A DNA stretch of 26,692 nt, taken from JAZDJJ01 sp043804035 (lineage in GTDB: Bacteria; Bacteroidota; Bacteroidia; Palsa-948). Location: the NCBI GenBank assembly GCA_043804035.1, contig JAZDJJ010000038.1:1-26692 (forward strand), written 5' to 3'. Made by a program: the position numbers and the translations under genes. Shown in pieces: positions 22,320 through 26,692 of the stretch; the stretch's first letter is position 1, and every line of letters starts with the position of its first letter. Below the pieces are notes generated by a model that was given only the letters and a program-made list of their open reading frames with translations, was not told the DNA's origin and made no database searches.

Positions 22320-24431
22320 ATGAATCTTTGGTACCAAATTCCATTTTTACGTTTGCTATTTCCTTTTCTTGCAGGGATTCTTACCGCCATTTACACCGAA
22401 TGGCAAATTGATTATCTGAATTACATTTTACTGGGAATTTTTTTTATTATTATTCTTTTTGTTTTTGTAAGGCAACTAAATATTTCATATTCCTATTCCA
22501 GTATTTTCGGATTGTTGATAGTTGTTGCTCTTTTTCTTAGCGGATTTCAACTCACTGTTCTGAATACTGAAAAATGGCACCCTAATCATTTCAGTAAATT
22601 CCTTACCGAAGCAGAATTATTTTATGCAAAATCCACAGAGCCGTATTTGGAAAAACAGAAATCATACAAAATAAAAATGAAAATTCTCTCTGTGAGAAAG
22701 AACGGTCAATGGATTAAAACTACAGGCAAAGCAATGTGCTACTTTAAGAAAGATAGCATTGCCAAACAAATCCGTTATGGCGACTGTATGATTCTTAAAA
22801 CAAAATTTACTGAAGTGGAACCACCACAGAATCCTTCGGAGTTCAATTACAAAAAATTTCTTTCCTTTCACAACATATATCATCAGGCATATATTCAATC
22901 CGGAAATTGGAAATCCCTGAATAGAAATGAAGGAAATTTTATTTTGCGAGTTTCATTTGATTTGCGAGAACATCTTCTTAATATTTATCGGGAAAATAAA
23001 ATTTCAGGTGATGAATTTGCAGTTGGTTCTGCACTTGTTCTTGGATATGAAGATAAATTAGACCAAGAACTTATTAGTGCATACTCAAGCAGTGGAGCAC
23101 TGCATGTGTTGTCTGTTTCCGGATTGCATGTAGGAATTGTCTATTTTATATTCAACATTCTTTTGATGTTTCTTGAAAAAATAAAGCATGGAAAAATCAT
23201 CAAACTTTTTCTGCTTTTTTTTATACTTTGGTTTTATGCTACACTCACAGGATTGTCGCCTTCTGTTCTTCGTGCAACAACAATGTTTAGTTTTATTGTA
23301 ATTGCAAAGGCGTGGAAATACGATACAAATATTTTCAATACACTTGCTGTTTCATGTTTTGTTTTGCTATTGTACAATCCGTACATGATAATGGGAGTGG
23401 GCTTTCAGCTTTCTTTTCTTGCTGTGCTTGGAATTGTTTCTATTCAGCCATGGATATATGAAAAATGGCAACCTGACAATTGGCTGATGAATCAAATATG
23501 GCTGATAGTTTCAGTTTCTATTGCTGCACAAGTTGCAACTTTTCCACTCGGACTTTTGTACTTCCATCAGTTTCCAAATTATTTTCTTTTTTCAAATCTC
23601 ATCGTTATTCCACTTTCTTCTCTCATTCTCTTTTTCGGACTTTTTGTTTTTGCTGTCGGGAAAATTGCTGTGGTTGGTTCATTCTGTGCGAAAATTTTTT
23701 CTTTCACTGTGCTGGCATTAAATGAATCGGTTCGTTTTATTGACAAGATGCCGGGTTCTCTTACGCAGGGAATTTCTATAAATGTTTTTGAAACATGGAT
23801 GATTTATTTTTTGATAATAATTATTCTGCTCTTCCTATTTTACAAACAAATAAAATATCTGATTATTTCTTTGGTGGTTATTGTTTTTCTGCTTTCATTA
23901 CAAATAGTTGAGGAAATTCATGAACGGGAACAAAATATTTTTGTCGTTTACAACATCCCAAAAATTTCTGCTTATGATTTCAGTATAGGAAAAGAAAATG
24001 TTCTGTTGGCAGATTCATCGTTGATTTGTAATAACAGCAAAATGCTTTTTCATGTTAAACATAATTGGTGGGAAAAAGGTATAACTAAGCATACTGTTCT
24101 GTATTCCAATGCGGTACAGGAATTTGCAAATGAAAAAATATTTATCAAAAACAGATTCGTTAATATAGCAGGAAAAAAAATTATCATAATAAATTCTATT
24201 GTGAAAATTGATTACACTCGGAAAGAAAAAATAAAAATAGATTATATCATTCTTTCAAAGAATACAAAAGCAACAATACACGATTTGCAGAAACTATTTG
24301 AGTTTAAAAAAGTAATTATTGATTCGTCTAATTCTAATTACAAGAATGAAATATGGAAAGAGGAGTGCAAAATTCTAAAAGTTAACTGTTATTCTGTAAT
24401 TGACAGAGGAGCGTATGAAGAAAAAATCTAA
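22320..24431 (+). CDS. comEC: ComEC/Rec2 competence DNA-uptake channel
   Basis: ComEC forms the inner-membrane channel for single-stranded DNA in natural transformation. From the ATG at 22320 it has 703 residues. The N-terminus has paired membrane segments (about 8-80) and an OB-like periplasmic domain (about 90-200, with EPPQNPSEFNYKKFL). The Competence domain follows with ALHVLSVSGLHVGI (260-273), FYATLTGLSPSVLRA and GFQLSFLAVLGI, then further helices to about residue 525. The last 170 residues are soluble and lack the metallo-beta-lactamase motifs of long ComEC forms, as is common in Bacteroidota. Upstream TTG in-frame codons at 22314 were not preferred. Other competence genes are not in the window. 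Confidence 0.9.
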   Translation: MNLWYQIPFLRLLFPFLAGILTAIYTEWQIDYLNYILLGIFFIIILFVFVRQLNISYSYSSIFGLLIVVALFLSGFQLTVLNTEKWHPNHFSKFLTEAELFYAKSTEPYLEKQKSYKIKMKILSVRKNGQWIKTTGKAMCYFKKDSIAKQIRYGDCMILKTKFTEVEPPQNPSEFNYKKFLSFHNIYHQAYIQSGNWKSLNRNEGNFILRVSFDLREHLLNIYRENKISGDEFAVGSALVLGYEDKLDQELISAYSSSGALHVLSVSGLHVGIVYFIFNILLMFLEKIKHGKIIKLFLLFFILWFYATLTGLSPSVLRATTMFSFIVIAKAWKYDTNIFNTLAVSCFVLLLYNPYMIMGVGFQLSFLAVLGIVSIQPWIYEKWQPDNWLMNQIWLIVSVSIAAQVATFPLGLLYFHQFPNYFLFSNLIVIPLSSLILFFGLFVFAVGKIAVVGSFCAKIFSFTVLALNESVRFIDKMPGSLTQGISINVFETWMIYFLIIIILLFLFYKQIKYLIISLVVIVFLLSLQIVEEIHEREQNIFVVYNIPKISAYDFSIGKENVLLADSSLICNNSKMLFHVKHNWWEKGITKHTVLYSNAVQEFANEKIFIKNRFVNIAGKKIIIINSIVKIDYTRKEKIKIDYIILSKNTKATIHDLQKLFEFKKVIIDSSNSNYKNEIWKEECKILKVNCYSVIDRGAYEEKI

Positions 24432-24493
24432 TCAAAAGAATTTTTCGCAACTTGCTATGTGGTAGTTCATTTTTTTTGTTTAAAGTAATTTTT

Positions 24494-25018
24494 ATGAAAT
24501 TCAAAATCGGAGACAAAATTTCTTTTCTTAATGAAAAAGGAAAAGGAGAAGTTATTGATATTCTTGATGGTTATCGTCTATTAGTAAAAAATGAAGATGG
24601 GTTTGAAATATCATATTCAGCAGATCAACTTGTTCCACTATCAGATGAATCGGCATATAAACTTGAAGAAAAAATGAAATCAAAATGGATTAGCGAAAAA
24701 GATGAAATCGTAAATATTTCTCACAAAAAAAAATCAACATCAGAAACATTAGAAATAGATCTTCATATTCATGTTTTGCTGGACAATTATAGTCATCTTA
24801 CCGATTATGAAAAATTAACTTATCAAATCAAGTATTTTCAAAAATGTCTTGATTCTGCTATTGCATCTGGAATTAAAAAAATTATTTTCATTCATGGAGT
24901 TGGCAAAGGAACTTTGAAAGAGGAGATGTTGTATATTCTCAGAACATATAATCATATTCAATTCTATGAAGCACCTTACAAGCAATACGGCTTTGGAGCT
25001 ATAGCAGTGGAAACATAA
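24494..25018 (+). CDS. DUF2027 and Smr domain protein
   Basis: From the ATG at 24494 the product has 174 residues. Residues 1-50 form a small beta domain (KFKIGDKISFLNEKGKGEV) as in the DUF2027 N-terminus of Bacteroidota Smr proteins. Residues 85-174 form an Smr domain, with DLHIH (89-93) in place of the DLHG motif and FIHGVGKGTLKEE (132-144), the HGxGxG loop. Smr domains nick or bind nucleic acids, and the related domain in MutS2 acts on stalled ribosomes or branched DNA; the exact role here is unknown. An earlier in-frame ATG at 24452 would add 14 hydrophobic residues not typical of the family. It lies 62 nt after comEC on the same strand. Confidence 0.85.
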   Translation: MKFKIGDKISFLNEKGKGEVIDILDGYRLLVKNEDGFEISYSADQLVPLSDESAYKLEEKMKSKWISEKDEIVNISHKKKSTSETLEIDLHIHVLLDNYSHLTDYEKLTYQIKYFQKCLDSAIASGIKKIIFIHGVGKGTLKEEMLYILRTYNHIQFYEAPYKQYGFGAIAVET

Positions 25019-25050
25019 ATCATTTCACGAAAATGGAGAAATGTTTAAAA

Positions 25051-26616
25051 TTATTTTGAGAGTGCTTGCCTGATTGCTATCATAGATGCACATCGTTCGC
25101 CATCCATAGCAGAAGAAACAATTCCACCAGAATATCCCGCTCCTTCACCACAAGGATAAAGTCCTTTAATTTGCAAATGTTGCAATGTATTTTTATCGCG
25201 AGGTATACGTACAGGCGATGATGTACGCGATTCAATAGCAAGCATTATTCCTTCTTCTGTAATGTATCCTTTCATTTTTTTTTCAAAGACAATTAATCCT
25301 TCTCTCAAACTTTTACTTATACTATGAGGAAGCACATCCCACAAATTCACAGATGTAGTTCCAATGAAATATGAATTGCCGGGCAGAGCAGAAGAAGTTT
25401 TTCCCGCTATGAAATCAGTAATACGTTGGGCAGGCGCTTGCAAATTACTACCTCCGGCAATGAATGTCTGCTGTTCTACTTCCTGTTGAAAATACAAAGC
25501 CGCTAATGGACCATGTCGGGCAAAAGGATTAAAATCTTCTTCATCCACGCTCACCACTAATCCGCTGTTTGAATATAGATTATTTCTTCGCGAGGGCGAC
25601 CATCCGTTTAACACTATTTCACCGGGATTGGTCATGGCGGGAACAATAATTCCACCCGGACACATACAAAAGGAAAACACTCCTTTATTTTTTATTTGAT
25701 GTACCAATTTATAAGATGCAGGAGGCAAATAATTATCACGAACATTGCAATGATATTGAATCTTGTCAATTAATTGCTGCTGATGTTCTATGCGAACGCC
25801 TAATGCAAATGGCTTTGATTCAATAAAAATATTTTGCCGATGAAGCATAAAAAAAATATCGCGTGCCGAATGTCCTGTAGCAAGTATGACAGATTGTGCA
25901 TTTATGATTTCACCGCTTGATAATTTAACACCTTTGCAAAAATTATTTTCAATAATCAATTGCGAAACTTTGCTGTTGAAATGAAATTCGCCACCATGCT
26001 CCGTGATAGTTTTTCGCATAGCAGTAATTATCTGAGGCAATTTATTTGTGCCGATATGCGGATGCGATTCATACAAAATACTTTCATCAGCGCCATGCAA
26101 TACAAATAAATGTAGGATGCATTCAACATCGCCACGTTTAGTAGAACGGGTATATAACTTACCGTCAGAATAAGTGCCGGCACCACCTTCGCCAAAACAA
26201 TAATTGCTTTCAGGATTTACGATGCGGTGCTTCATTAACATTGCTATATCTCTTTTGCGTGCAGCAATTTCTTTGCCTCTTTCTAAAATAATCGGCTTTA
26301 ATCCAATCTCTAATAATTTGAATGCTGCAAAAATGCCGGCAGGTCCTGAGCCAACAATAATCACAGGTTCAGCATTAGTAACATTTTTGAATATTGGTTT
26401 TTTTATACTGAACTTTAGAAACGGCTCGTTGATGAACACTTCTATTTTTATTCGCACCATCACTTGTCTGCTACGTGCATCTATTGATTGTCGCAGGCGA
26501 TTGATACCGGTAATTTGATTTTTGGAAATACTCAACTCGTTAGCAGCATGTTCTGCCAAAGCATCATCGCTATGTGCTGTAATTGATGGTACGCAAAGTT
26601 GTAGGAGTTTAATCAT
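25051..26616 (-). CDS. FAD-dependent oxidoreductase of the COG2509 type
   Basis: The 521-residue product has a family-specific N-terminal domain (about 1-80, DALAEHAANELSISKNQITG with SIDARS), then a Rossmann dinucleotide fold with IIVGSGPAGIFAA (86-98) and an acidic end ILERG. Further flavin contacts are seen in YCFGEGGAGTYSDGKL, VILATGHSARDIF, and the C-terminal GLYPCGEGAGYSGGIVSSAMDG. This layout defines an uncharacterised family of predicted NAD(P)/FAD dehydrogenases found across bacteria; its substrate is not established. No signal peptide is seen, so it should be cytoplasmic. It is convergent with the Smr gene across a 32-nt gap. No clear promoter box is visible in the 76 bases to the window edge. 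Confidence 0.88.
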   Translation of the reverse strand: MIKLLQLCVPSITAHSDDALAEHAANELSISKNQITGINRLRQSIDARSRQVMVRIKIEVFINEPFLKFSIKKPIFKNVTNAEPVIIVGSGPAGIFAAFKLLEIGLKPIILERGKEIAARKRDIAMLMKHRIVNPESNYCFGEGGAGTYSDGKLYTRSTKRGDVECILHLFVLHGADESILYESHPHIGTNKLPQIITAMRKTITEHGGEFHFNSKVSQLIIENNFCKGVKLSSGEIINAQSVILATGHSARDIFFMLHRQNIFIESKPFALGVRIEHQQQLIDKIQYHCNVRDNYLPPASYKLVHQIKNKGVFSFCMCPGGIIVPAMTNPGEIVLNGWSPSRRNNLYSNSGLVVSVDEEDFNPFARHGPLAALYFQQEVEQQTFIAGGSNLQAPAQRITDFIAGKTSSALPGNSYFIGTTSVNLWDVLPHSISKSLREGLIVFEKKMKGYITEEGIMLAIESRTSSPVRIPRDKNTLQHLQIKGLYPCGEGAGYSGGIVSSAMDGERCASMIAIRQALSK

Positions 26617-26692
26617 TGCTGTTCATTTAGTAGTAAAAAAAATAATTTCATAATATCCAATTCATCATATACTATTTTGACAGTTTTTTTTA

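Noticed and set aside
24452..24493. Earlier start for the Smr protein
   Set aside because: It adds a short hydrophobic stretch not seen in the family; MKFKIGDKIS is the natural start.
25021..25043. CATTTC / GAAATG inverted repeat between the convergent Smr and FAD genes as a terminator
   Set aside because: The stem has only six A/T-rich pairs with an 11-nt loop and no strong T run; it is too weak to call.

Overview
The window is AT-rich chromosomal DNA from a member of the Bacteroidota. The best evidence is two secreted proteins with type IX secretion (T9SS) C-terminal sorting domains (left-edge gene; S8 protease at 15737-17950), a Bacteroidota-style ComEC, a two-domain Smr protein, and promoter boxes of the TAnnTTTG type in front of several genes. 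No species can be named. No tRNA, rRNA or CRISPR array was seen.

Region 1 (1-1452) is the 3'-truncated end of a secreted beta-propeller protein. Region 2 (1453-2054) is a 0.6 kb gene-free stretch full of imperfect palindromes. Region 3 (2055-12250) is a leftward defence operon in the order hsdR, hsdM, DUF1016 nuclease (broken by an insertion sequence), a 24-codon ORF, hsdS, an orphan type IIG-like target recognition domain, a second DUF1016 nuclease, a 70-codon ORF, and a DprA/SLOG-like Rossmann protein. Genes abut, overlap by 4 nt or lie within 16 nt of each other. HsdR (translocase and nuclease), HsdM (N6-adenine methylase) and HsdS (specificity) form a complete type I restriction-modification system; the rest are accessories of unproven role. 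An IS1595-family element with matching 14-bp terminal repeats and a perfect 8-bp target duplication splits the first DUF1016 gene between its two catalytic acids.

Region 4 (12251-12912) is another palindrome-rich gene-free stretch with a strong hairpin terminator. A 24-nt near-identical direct repeat occurs at 1489-1512 and 12679-12702, just outside the defence operon. Region 5 (12913-22028) is a mixture of housekeeping and envelope genes: pruA (proline catabolism), a TrmH-family RNA methyltransferase, a secreted subtilisin-like protease, a GT-C membrane glycosyltransferase, a frameshifted SAM methyltransferase, and a two-gene unit of a GT2 glycosyltransferase and a second SAM methyltransferase. 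Two palindromic elements that share an identical 39-nt core in opposite orientation flank the RNA methyltransferase and protease genes. Region 6 (22320-26616) holds comEC, an Smr-domain protein, and, on the other strand, a COG2509-type FAD-dependent oxidoreductase.

The unusual content is concentrated in the defence island: the orphan target recognition domain, the coupled 24-codon ORF, the IS-split nuclease that precise excision would restore, a repeat-derived peptide inside HsdM, and the DprA-like pair at the operon end.
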